Of a stretch of 60,318 nucleotides of DNA, positions 53,484-60,318 are shown one piece after another. The stretch lies in assembly GCA_947464335.1 (NCBI GenBank), contig CANHWG010000009.1, positions 1-60,318 on the forward strand, read 5' to 3'. Position 1 is the stretch's first letter; every line of letters starts with the position of its first letter. Origin of the DNA: Flavobacteriaceae bacterium. GTDB taxonomy: Bacteria > Bacteroidota > Bacteroidia > Flavobacteriales > Flavobacteriaceae. The position numbers and the translations under genes are program-made. The notes under the pieces were generated by a model. That model worked only from the letters and a program-made list of their open reading frames with translations. It ran no database searches and was not told the DNA's origin.

Positions 53484-54224
53484 ATGAGAGCATTGAAAAT
53501 TGTTTTTTGGACATTTTATCGCATTTGGTTCTATGTTTTGATGGCGATTCCAATAATCGTTATGTTTCCGTTTCTTTTGATTTCAATTCTTTCCGAGAAA
53601 TGGTATCCTTATTTTTTTATGATGGCTCGAATTTGGGCAAAAGTCATACTGTTTGGTATGGGTTTTTATTCAAAAATCGAAAAAGAAGAAGAAATTATAC
53701 AAGGTAAAAGCTATATGTTTGTTTCCAATCACACTTCAATGACCGACATTATGTTGATGTTAGCGGTAGTAAAAAACCCTTTTGTATTTGTTGGAAAGAA
53801 AGAATTAGCCAAAATTCCTTTATTTGGATTTTTTTACAAACGCACCTGTATTTTAGTGGACAGGAGTAGTTCTAAAAGTAGAATGGCGGTTTTTGAAAGA
53901 GCTCAAAATCGATTAAGTCAAGGATTAAGTATTTGTATTTTCCCAGAAGGCGGTGTCCCAGATGACGAATCTATTGTTTTAGATGAGTTTAAAGATGGTG
54001 CTTTTCGCTTAGCCATTGACCATCAAATTTCAATTGTTCCTATTACGTTTGCCGATAATAAAAAACGTTTTTCCTATACTTTTTTCAGCGGAAGTCCGGG
54101 ACAAATGCGCGTAAAAATTCATACTTTTTTTGACACTAAAAATCAAAATCCAGAGGATAAAAAGACACTCAAACCAAAAGTACGTCAGGTTATATTAGCG
54201 CAATTACAAGAATTTAACCCATAA
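53484..54224 (+). CDS. 1-acyl-sn-glycerol-3-phosphate acyltransferase (PlsC-like)
   Basis: A 246-residue membrane-associated acyltransferase. Two N-terminal hydrophobic segments (about 5-35 and 45-60), the catalytic NHTSMTD (HX4D) near residue 82, and FPEGG near residue 153 match the PlsC family. It makes phosphatidic acid or a related lysophospholipid product. A second member of the family is at 58224. Terminator follows. Confidence 0.9.
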   Translation: MRALKIVFWTFYRIWFYVLMAIPIIVMFPFLLISILSEKWYPYFFMMARIWAKVILFGMGFYSKIEKEEEIIQGKSYMFVSNHTSMTDIMLMLAVVKNPFVFVGKKELAKIPLFGFFYKRTCILVDRSSSKSRMAVFERAQNRLSQGLSICIFPEGGVPDDESIVLDEFKDGAFRLAIDHQISIVPITFADNKKRFSYTFFSGSPGQMRVKIHTFFDTKNQNPEDKKTLKPKVRQVILAQLQEFNP

Positions 54225-54252
54225 AAAAGAGTTCCAATTTGGAACTCTTTTC
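54223..54252. terminator. Terminator between convergent genes
   Basis: AAAAAGAGTTCC pairs with GGAACTCTTTT around AATTT. It ends the acyltransferase mRNA and may also act on the opposite strand. Confidence 0.88.
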
Positions 54253-54307
54253 TAGACATTACTCTAAACTAATGCCATCACCTAACTAATTTTAAACACC
54301 TAACAAA

Positions 54308-55921
54308 CTAAAAGTTATAACTAACACCGCTGTAAATCCCAAAAAAGTAAGGTTTGAAATTGCCAGCGTTCGTATTAAATGTATTTAATTGATATTTTAA
54401 TGTGGGTTCAATGTTAAATTCAAAAGATTTCAGAAAGTTATATTTTATACCCAATCCAAGATTGGTACTAAAATGAATATCGTTTAAGTTATTGGCTTCT
54501 CCTAGCAAAGTTTCTCTGCCACTAGATACAATAGTGATAGAATTATCTTGAAGGAATAACGTACTAAAGCCACCAATAATTTTTATCCCAAATTGCTTAT
54601 TTAAGAGATTATATGTCATTTCTAAAGGCATTTCTAAATAACCCATTTCCTGTCTAAGTAACCCATTATTTTGGTTGGTAAAGTTATTTTCAAATGGCAG
54701 TATTTCGGTTTCTGAAGGAATAGTGGTGTTGTTCGAAATGCTACTTTGCACTTGTATCATTCTACTAGAAGCAGTTGTACGAACATTTTTTAGTGTTTTA
54801 GACTCTAAACTTGTAAAAAACAAAATATCATTAGTGTCATAACTCATGTTAACTTTATTCAACCCAGTTCGAATAGAAAACTTTTTGTTTACTCCATAGC
54901 TAACCCCAACCCCAAAACCAACGTTGGTATTAAATGATTTTGAATTATTAGAAAGAGTAGAATCAATCGGGGAACCAGTAGAAACAGAACCTAAAAAAAT
55001 AGGAGCAACATTGGAAGTAATTTGCCACCTATTTCTTTTAGATTCCTGCTTCAATTTGCTTTCTTTTTCATTAAGCAATTCTTCCAACACATTAGTAGCA
55101 ATACTGTTTTTTTGAACAGTATCGTTTACTTTCTTTTCAATTTTTGAAACACTAACTCCTTTTAATTCATCAAGATTGATATTTTTTTTGTCAAACGGTG
55201 TTAGTGATTCTAGATTATTTATCTCTTTTAATTTGTTTTCAACAACTTGATTACTGATTTCGTTATTTTTCGAATCTTTTTCAGTAGTAGAAAGGTTGTT
55301 GTTATTTTGGACCAATTGATTTTTAGATTTTTCAAATACCGTTTCTGTAATTAGATCACTCTCTTTTGGTGTATTTGAATTCTTCTTCAAAGAACGTTTT
55401 TGTGCTGACTTTCTATCAGCAACCTCAGATTTTGAAGAGTAAATAGGTTTTTTAGGATGATTAGCAACTTTGTTATTTTTATCTTCAACAGCAATCGTCA
55501 CACTATTTTTGTTTGTAATTGTGGATTTGTTTTTAAAATTAATTTCGCTCTCGCTCTCTTTTCCTTGCTCGATTTTTATTTGATTAACAACCGGATTTTC
55601 AGTTTTAATTGTCCCTTTTCCGTTCAACTCTTTTGAGTTAGTATCAATTTTATTTGTTTTCTCTGATTTTTCAGTGTTTGGTGTGGTTACAACAGAATTT
55701 TCGGTTTTGATTTCTCGAGTAATAATCGATTTAGAAATTAAAAAACTAATGATTAAAAGCGCTGCTACACCCGATAGTTTCCACCAAAACGGAATTATCC
55801 TTCTTTTCTTTTTTTCATTGAGGCGTGCTTCAATGGCTGTCCAAACATCCTCCGAAGGTTTAGTTTCAAATTCTTTGAATTTTTCTTGAAAAAGCAGGTC
55901 TATGTTTTTTCTTTCACTCAT
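54308..55921 (-). CDS. Predicted TM-anchored protein with C-terminal outer-membrane beta-barrel, candidate anti-sigma sensor
   Basis: A 537-residue protein of unusual layout. Residues 1-42 are charged and cytoplasm-like (LLFQEKFKEFETKPSEDVW...EARLNEKKKRR). One transmembrane helix follows at about 43-63. Residues 64-296 are a low-complexity linker rich in Asn, Lys, Ser, Thr and Glu. Residues 297-537 show alternating hydrophobic strands (NRWQITSNVAPIFLGS, FGVGVSYGVNKKFSIRTGL, LGLGIKYNFLKSFEFNIEP) ending FFGIYSGVSYNF with the terminal Phe of outer-membrane barrels. The start overlaps the ECF sigma stop by 4 bases. The N-terminus resembles anti-sigma starts, but no ZAS or FecR domain is recognised. 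Confidence 0.78.
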   Translation of the reverse strand: MSERKNIDLLFQEKFKEFETKPSEDVWTAIEARLNEKKKRRIIPFWWKLSGVAALLIISFLISKSIITREIKTENSVVTTPNTEKSEKTNKIDTNSKELNGKGTIKTENPVVNQIKIEQGKESESEINFKNKSTITNKNSVTIAVEDKNNKVANHPKKPIYSSKSEVADRKSAQKRSLKKNSNTPKESDLITETVFEKSKNQLVQNNNNLSTTEKDSKNNEISNQVVENKLKEINNLESLTPFDKKNINLDELKGVSVSKIEKKVNDTVQKNSIATNVLEELLNEKESKLKQESKRNRWQITSNVAPIFLGSVSTGSPIDSTLSNNSKSFNTNVGFGVGVSYGVNKKFSIRTGLNKVNMSYDTNDILFFTSLESKTLKNVRTTASSRMIQVQSSISNNTTIPSETEILPFENNFTNQNNGLLRQEMGYLEMPLEMTYNLLNKQFGIKIIGGFSTLFLQDNSITIVSSGRETLLGEANNLNDIHFSTNLGLGIKYNFLKSFEFNIEPTLKYQLNTFNTNAGNFKPYFFGIYSGVSYNF

Positions 55922-56469
55922 CTTGCAGAAGGAAAAGTTTTATTTTCGTTGTTTTTATAGTGTTCAATCTTTTCTTTTAAAATAATTCGAGCCCGAGATA
56001 AATTTGATTTAGAAGTTCCAATGTTAATGGAAAGCATTTCGGCAATTTCAGCATGTGAATAATCATCCATAACATAAAGATTAAAAACCAGTCTATATCT
56101 ATCAGGTAATTCCTGAATAATTTTTAATAAAAAATCTAAGGATAATTCGTCATCATCCATTTCTATTTCAACATCATCAGGAATGTTTTCATTTACTAAA
56201 CTCAAAAAAGTTTGAGTCCTATATTGTTGTAAAACATGGTTAATCATTACCCTTTTTAACCAACCTTCAAACGAACCTTTAAAAGAAAACTGTTCTATTT
56301 TATTAAAAATTAACAGAAATCCATCTTGTAAATTGTCTTGCGCCTCAATATAATTGCGAGAATACTTTAAGCATACAGCAAACAGTTTAGACGCATATAA
56401 TTGGTATAACTGTTCTTGTGCTTTTCGATCATTTTTTTGGCAATCATTAATGAGTTGATTTAAATCCAA
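55918..56469 (-). CDS. ECF-type sigma-70 family RNA polymerase sigma factor
   Basis: A 183-residue sigma factor. Region 2 (about 25-90) has LFAVCLKYSRNYIEAQDNLQDGFLLIFNKIEQFSFKGSFEGWL, the core-binding and -10 recognition part; region 4 (about 110-170) has LPDRYRLVFNLYVMDDYSHAEIAEMLSINIGTSKSNLSRAR, the helix-turn-helix. There is no region 1 or 3, so it is ECF. A downstream gene overlapping by 4 bases encodes a likely membrane partner. A short lipoprotein gene ends 20 bases upstream. Confidence 0.94.
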   Translation of the reverse strand: MDLNQLINDCQKNDRKAQEQLYQLYASKLFAVCLKYSRNYIEAQDNLQDGFLLIFNKIEQFSFKGSFEGWLKRVMINHVLQQYRTQTFLSLVNENIPDDVEIEMDDDELSLDFLLKIIQELPDRYRLVFNLYVMDDYSHAEIAEMLSINIGTSKSNLSRARIILKEKIEHYKNNENKTFPSAR

Positions 56470-56489
56470 TTTTCAAAAATTGATTTTTA

Positions 56490-56903
56490 TTAATTTACCA
56501 CCGGCACTTCATATTCTAAAAAAACATTTTCACCGTTTGGATCTTTTCCTTGATAAAATTTAAATTTATAAGAGCCATTACTAGTCACCATAAAATCAAA
56601 AGTATATGATGCTTCTGCAGCTGTACCCGTTAATTCATTACAATTATTTCTTTGTTCAACTGCACATTCCACCGCCACTGTCCTAATGTTTAAATCTTTT
56701 TCATAATACAATTGATTGAAAAAATAACAATTAGTAGGTTTGGTATAATAAACAGTGATAGGATAAGTTTGGCCTAAGGTAAATTCGGTTGGAATAGCAA
56801 CGCTTTGTATTGGCATTAATTTAAAATTATAGGAAGTGCCTTCCTCTGGCGTACAAGCATTGAATAAAAAAAAGAGTGCAAAAAGGGAAATTATTTTTTT
56901 CAT
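56490..56903 (-). CDS. Small lipoprotein upstream of the ECF sigma gene
   Basis: A 137-residue protein with a lipoprotein signal (MKKIISLFALFFLFNAC, Cys at 17) and a beta-rich remainder: FTLGQTYPITVYYTKPTNCYFFNQLYY, and SYTFDFMVTSNGSYKFKFYQGKDPNGENVFLEYEVP. Cys residues at several positions (59, 80, 88) could form disulfides. No family recognised. It is the first gene of a probable lipoprotein - sigma - barrel operon on the minus strand, suggesting a role in the same signalling pathway. Confidence 0.72.
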   Translation of the reverse strand: MKKIISLFALFFLFNACTPEEGTSYNFKLMPIQSVAIPTEFTLGQTYPITVYYTKPTNCYFFNQLYYEKDLNIRTVAVECAVEQRNNCNELTGTAAEASYTFDFMVTSNGSYKFKFYQGKDPNGENVFLEYEVPVVN

Positions 56904-56962
56904 AAATGATAAAGATTTTGATGTTATGATGTTGAATACTAATATAGGTTGCGTTAAGGTAA

Positions 56963-56989
56963 AAAAAAACCCGAAATTTTTCGGGTTTT
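56963..56989 (-). terminator. Terminator of recA
   Basis: AAAACCCGAAA pairs with TTTCGGGTTTT with A and T runs on either side; it lies just after the recA stop on the minus strand. Confidence 0.88.
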
Positions 56990-56994
56990 AAATA

Positions 56995-57999
56995 TTAAGC
57001 ATTGTTTTCTTTGATGAGGTCTTTTATTTTTTGTTCTAATTCATCAGCTAGTTCCGGATTGTCTTTAATCAAAACTTTTACAGCATCTCGTCCTTGACCT
57101 AATTTTGTGTCACCATAACTGAACCAAGATCCTGCTTTTTTTATGATTTCAAATTCAACCGCTAAATCAAGGATTTCACCAGTTTTAGAAACACCTTCAC
57201 CATACATAATATCAAATTCGGCAGTTTTAAAAGGCGGTGCCACTTTGTTTTTCACCACTTTAACTTTAGTTCGGTTTCCAATTACATTTTCGCCATCTTT
57301 AATTTGAGAGGAACGACGAATGTCTAAACGGACAGAAGCATAGAATTTCAAAGCATTTCCTCCAGTAGTGGTTTCTGGGTTACCAAACATCACTCCGATT
57401 TTTTCTCTCAACTGATTTATGAAAAATACGGTACAATGTGTTTTACTAATGGTTCCAGTTAACTTTCTCAATGCTTGCGACATTAAACGAGCATGTAATC
57501 CCATTTTAGAATCGCCCATTTCACCCTCAATTTCACTTTTAGGCGTTAAGGCAGCAACCGAGTCAATCACGACAATATCAATAGCGCCAGAACGAATTAG
57601 GTTTTCTGCAATTTCTAAAGCTTGTTCACCATTATCAGGTTGCGAAATGATTAAATTTTCAATATCAACGCCTAATTTCTCGGCATAATTTCTGTCGAAA
57701 GCATGTTCGGCATCAATAAAAGCTGCAATTCCACCTGCTTTTTGTGCTTCGGCAATAGCATGCAAGGTTAAGGTTGTTTTTCCTGATGATTCTGGGCCAT
57801 ATATTTCTATAATTCTTCCTTTCGGATACCCATTTACACCTAATGCTAAATCTAAACCAAGCGAACCAGAAGCAATTACTTCAACTTCTTCCACGGCTTT
57901 GTCTCCCATTTTCATTACGGTTCCTTTTCCGTAAGCTTTGTCTAATTTATCTAACGTTAGTTGTAATGCTTTTAATTTGGCGTCTTTTTCTGAACTCAT
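56995..57999 (-). CDS. recA: RecA recombinase
   Basis: A 334-residue recombinase. Walker A is GPESSGKT at 68-75, Walker [13 protein letters not shown] near 140, loop 1 [39 protein letters not shown], and the C-terminal domain ending in [13 protein letters not shown]. It forms filaments on single-stranded DNA for strand exchange and the SOS response. The 224-base gap to the divergent acyltransferase gene must hold its promoter, but no clear TAnnTTTG box or operator was seen on the minus strand. Confidence 0.98.
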   Translation of the reverse strand: MSSEKDAKLKALQLTLDKLDKAYGKGTVMKMGDKAVEEVEVIASGSLGLDLALGVNGYPKGRIIEIYGPESSGKTTLTLHAIAEAQKAGGIAAFIDAEHAFDRNYAEKLGVDIENLIISQPDNGEQALEIAENLIRSGAIDIVVIDSVAALTPKSEIEGEMGDSKMGLHARLMSQALRKLTGTISKTHCTVFFINQLREKIGVMFGNPETTTGGNALKFYASVRLDIRRSSQIKDGENVIGNRTKVKVVKNKVAPPFKTAEFDIMYGEGVSKTGEILDLAVEFEIIKKAGSWFSYGDTKLGQGRDAVKVLIKDNPELADELEQKIKDLIKENNA

Positions 58000-58198
58000 T
58001 TTTTATAAATTTTGTGGCATAAAAATAATGCTTTTTTTGATGTCAAAGGATTCGTATTTCAGGAGTTTTGAACAAATTAATTTTTTCTTTGACAGAAATG
58101 TAAAAATAAGAAGTTTTGATTTTATTGAGGTACAGAAAAAGTGTATATTTTGATAAAGTTATAAATAGAGATTTATTCAAAACCCATAGATTTTTCGC

Positions 58199-58206
58199 TA
58201 TTTTTG
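58199..58206 (+). promoter_or_regulatory. -7 box (TATTTTTG)
   Basis: TATTTTTG fits TAnnTTTG and lies 18 bases before the ATG at 58224. It supports that start over the upstream open frame from 58116. No -33 TTG evident. Confidence 0.5.
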
Positions 58207-58223
58207 TCCTCTATATATATGTT

Positions 58224-58958
58224 ATGGAAAAACTTATTTCGTATCCTATTTCAATAGTATATTATGTATGCTTTGGATTATGTTTGGTTGTTTTTCATCC
58301 TATTCAATGGGTATGCATTCATCTTTTTGGGTATCAAGCGCATAAAAAAAGTGTTGACTATTTAAACTTTTTTTTAGTGAGATGCACTAATCTTTTAGGA
58401 ACAAGATACACTTTTCAAAATAGAGATACCATTCCTAAAAATGTTCCAATTATTTTTGTTTCTAATCATCAAAGTATGTATGATATTATAGGAATGATAT
58501 GGTATTTAAGACGATTCCACGCCAAGTTTGTCAGTAAAAAAGAACTAGGAAAAGGCATTCCAAGTGTTTCATTCAACCTGCGTCATGGTGGTTCTGTATT
58601 AATTGACCGAAAAGACCCCAAACAAGCCATTCCCGCAATTAAAGGGCTGTCAGAATATATTGAAAAATATAAACGTTCCGCTGTTATTTTTCCAGAAGGA
58701 ACAAGAAGCAAAGATGGAAAACCTAAAGAATTTGCACAAAGCGGTTTAAAAATTTTATGTAAATACGCACCTTCGGCTTATGTTGTTCCCATTACTATAA
58801 ATAATTCGTGGAAAATGGTTAAATTTGGAACTTTTCCTATGGGTTTAGGAAATCATTTGCAATTTATAATTCATGAAGCAATTCTAGTAAATGAGTTTAC
58901 TACTGAAGAAATAATGAGTAAAACTGAAAAAGCAGTAACCCAATCTATTATAATATAA
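58224..58958 (+). CDS. 1-acyl-sn-glycerol-3-phosphate acyltransferase-like protein
   Basis: A 244-residue PlsC-family enzyme. N-terminal hydrophobic segment at about 8-30 (ISIVYYVCFGLCLVVFHPIQ), catalytic NHQSMYD (HX4D) near residue 80, and FPEGTRSKDGKPKEF near residue 155. The frame extends upstream to 58116, but that region runs before the -7 box and lacks the hydrophobic start. The desaturase gene follows 10 bases later, suggesting a lipid-modifying pair. Confidence 0.9.
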   Translation: MEKLISYPISIVYYVCFGLCLVVFHPIQWVCIHLFGYQAHKKSVDYLNFFLVRCTNLLGTRYTFQNRDTIPKNVPIIFVSNHQSMYDIIGMIWYLRRFHAKFVSKKELGKGIPSVSFNLRHGGSVLIDRKDPKQAIPAIKGLSEYIEKYKRSAVIFPEGTRSKDGKPKEFAQSGLKILCKYAPSAYVVPITINNSWKMVKFGTFPMGLGNHLQFIIHEAILVNEFTTEEIMSKTEKAVTQSIII

Positions 58959-58968
58959 TTAAGAAATA

Positions 58969-59958
58969 ATGTCTATAAAAAATATTCGTCTAGAAGTAAT
59001 GCAGTTTCTAGAAAATAAAGTGGAAGGCTTCATGGAAGAGTTTTTGATTCCAGTTGAAAAAATATGGCAACCAACTGATTTTTTACCTAATTCTGAAGAT
59101 GAAAATTTCTTTGAAGAAGTAAAAGAATTACGTGAAATAGCCAAAGATTTACCCTACGATTTTTGGGTTACCTTAGTTGGAGATACGATAACCGAAGAAG
59201 CTTTACCTACCTACGAATCTTGGTTAATGGATGTTGATGGTGTTGGTCAAGTAGAAAATAATGCTTGGAGTAAATGGGTACGTCAATGGACTGGTGAGGA
59301 AAATCGACATGGCGATTTACTTAATAAATACTTGTATTTATCAGGTCGGGTTAACATGCGTGAAGTAGAAATTACCACTCAACACTTAATAGTTGACGGA
59401 TTCGATATAGGAACTGGTCGCGATCCCTATAAAAACTTTGTTTATACTTCTTTTCAAGAATTAGCGACCTATATCTCCCATAATAGAGTGTCTCAAATTG
59501 CAAAAGACTATGGGGATAAAAAATTGTCAAAAATCTGCAAAATGATTGCGGGAGATGAAATGCGTCATCATCATGCCTACAGCGAATTTGTAACTCAAAT
59601 TTTCAAAGTGGATCCAAGTGAAATGCTATTGGCATTCAACTTCATGATGAAGCAAAAAATAGTAATGCCAGCGCAGTTTTTGAGAGAATCTGGAGAAAAA
59701 ATAAGTTCCGCATTTTTAAATTTTTCGGATTCAGCTCAGCGAATAGGTGTATATACTGCTTCTGATTATGTAGATATTATGCAAAAGTTAATCGATAAAT
59801 GGGAAATCGAAAAACTTTCGGGTTTAACAGATGAAGCCGAAAAAGCCAGAGATTATTTAATGAAATTACCAGACCGAATGGCAAAGGTTTCGGAACGATT
59901 AGTAATTCCGGCTGAATCAACAATTTTCAAGTGGGTAGAACCCGCTTTGATTCGATAA
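58969..59958 (+). CDS. Acyl-ACP desaturase (soluble, di-iron)
   Basis: A 329-residue soluble enzyme that introduces a double bond into acyl-ACP. The two iron-ligand motifs of the ferritin-like fold are EENRHG at about residues 107-112 and DEMRHHHAY at about residues 195-203. Other family segments include WLMDVDGVGQ and EVEITTQHLIVDGFD. Co-directional with the upstream acyltransferase. Electron donor not encoded nearby unless the reductase at 29053 serves it, for which there is no evidence. Confidence 0.92.
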   Translation: MSIKNIRLEVMQFLENKVEGFMEEFLIPVEKIWQPTDFLPNSEDENFFEEVKELREIAKDLPYDFWVTLVGDTITEEALPTYESWLMDVDGVGQVENNAWSKWVRQWTGEENRHGDLLNKYLYLSGRVNMREVEITTQHLIVDGFDIGTGRDPYKNFVYTSFQELATYISHNRVSQIAKDYGDKKLSKICKMIAGDEMRHHHAYSEFVTQIFKVDPSEMLLAFNFMMKQKIVMPAQFLRESGEKISSAFLNFSDSAQRIGVYTASDYVDIMQKLIDKWEIEKLSGLTDEAEKARDYLMKLPDRMAKVSERLVIPAESTIFKWVEPALIR

Positions 59959-59973
59959 TAAAAAATAGACTTT

Positions 59974-60001
59974 AATCCTTTCTGAAAAGAGAGGATTTTT
60001 T
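59974..60001 (+). terminator. Probable terminator after the desaturase gene
   Basis: AATCCT...AGGATT with one mismatch and a GAAA-like loop, followed by T-run into 60001. It separates the desaturase from the HD gene. Confidence 0.7.
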
Positions 60002-60013
60002 AAATCAAATGGA

Positions 60014-60318
60014 ATGTCAATAATAGATAATACTATACTTTTCGTAAAAACGAAATTAGAAAACGCGGAAGGCGGACACGATTGGTTTCATATTGAGCGC
60101 GTCTACAAAAACGCGTTTTTAATTGCTCAGGAAGAAGATTGTGATTTAACCGTTGTAAAATTAGGAGCGCTACTTCACGATATTGCCGATAGTAAATTTC
60201 ATGATGGAGACGAAACGATTGGCCCAAAAACGGCGCGCGATTTTTTAGAAAGTATAAATGTTGATGAAGAAGTTATTCATCACATAATTAATATTATTGA
60301 AAACATTTCGTTTAAAGG
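60014..60318 (+). CDS. HD-domain phosphohydrolase, N-terminal part (truncated by window end)
   Basis: The first 101 codons of an open frame that runs off the window. It begins MSIIDNTILFVKTKLENAEGG and contains the HD-domain marks GHDWFHIERVYKNAFLIAQEE and GALLHDIADSKFHDGDE, which in the uncharacterised YedJ-type HD proteins bind metal. Probable metal-dependent phosphohydrolase; substrate unknown. Confidence 0.88.
   Translation, partial: MSIIDNTILFVKTKLENAEGGHDWFHIERVYKNAFLIAQEEDCDLTVVKLGALLHDIADSKFHDGDETIGPKTARDFLESINVDEEVIHHIINIIENISFK

Noticed and set aside
58000..58223. Gene or RNA in the recA divergent gap
   Set aside because: Only short AT-rich open frames without features; nothing beyond the -7 box at 58199-58206 can be supported.

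Overview
The window is a stretch of AT-rich Flavobacteriia chromosome, most likely Flavobacterium or a close relative. Several things point there: a SprE/PorW gliding and type IX secretion lipoprotein, a protein with a type A T9SS C-terminal sorting domain, an F-type ATP synthase cluster without atpD and atpC, Bacteroidota-style TAnnTTTG -7 promoter boxes without clear Shine-Dalgarno sequences, and lineage-typical families (GH3-like, DUF4254, DUF4292, DUF5687, DUF6427-like). Assignments are by reading motifs; no database search was possible.

Layout. 1-3000: the 3' end of a GH3-like gene, a carboxypeptidase-regulatory-like protein and a nucleosidase-like enzyme. 3000-22550: a surface polysaccharide (O-antigen type) locus with a Wzz-like protein, rfbA/rfbC/rfbD, a minus-strand methyltransferase / GT2 / GtrII cassette, a small lipoprotein, a Wzx-like flippase, two Wzy/WaaL-like membrane proteins, several glycosyltransferases, a UDP-glucuronate decarboxylase-like SDR, an initiating sugar-phosphate transferase, wecB and a CapK-like adenylate-forming enzyme. 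rfbB is not in the window. 22600-32400: a T9SS cargo, purD, two small membrane families, upp, DUF4254, a GT9 heptosyltransferase-like protein, a flavin/2Fe-2S reductase and an ABC transporter pair. 32470-41590: sprE, bactofilin, ATP synthase accessory genes and atpB-E-F-H-A-G. 41640-48130: flippase, dut, sugar nucleotidyltransferase, TPR protein, DUF4292 lipoprotein and a degenerate-LytM EnvC-like protein, a cell-envelope set. 48160-60318: thioesterase, SPOR protein, dprA, a membrane protein of unknown function, trpS, two PlsC-type acyltransferases, an ECF sigma operon, recA, an acyl-ACP desaturase and the start of an HD phosphohydrolase.

The most interesting points are these. (1) A minus-strand operon at 54308-56903 encodes a lipoprotein, an ECF sigma factor and one polypeptide that appears to join a cytoplasmic segment, an inner-membrane helix, a long low-complexity linker and a C-terminal outer-membrane beta-barrel: a candidate trans-envelope anti-sigma sensor. 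(2) A dispersed 25-nt repeat is carried in frame inside rfbD, with an identical copy in an intergenic region. (3) A 34-nt hairpin-containing repeat sits 5-6 nt upstream of the start codons of both wecB and trpS. (4) Heptanucleotide-period arrays lie directly upstream of atpG and of the nucleotidyltransferase gene, and a 12-bp perfect stem follows atpE.

No gene-free stretch exceeds about 225 bases. I saw no rRNA, tRNA, CRISPR array, transposase, integrase or prophage gene.
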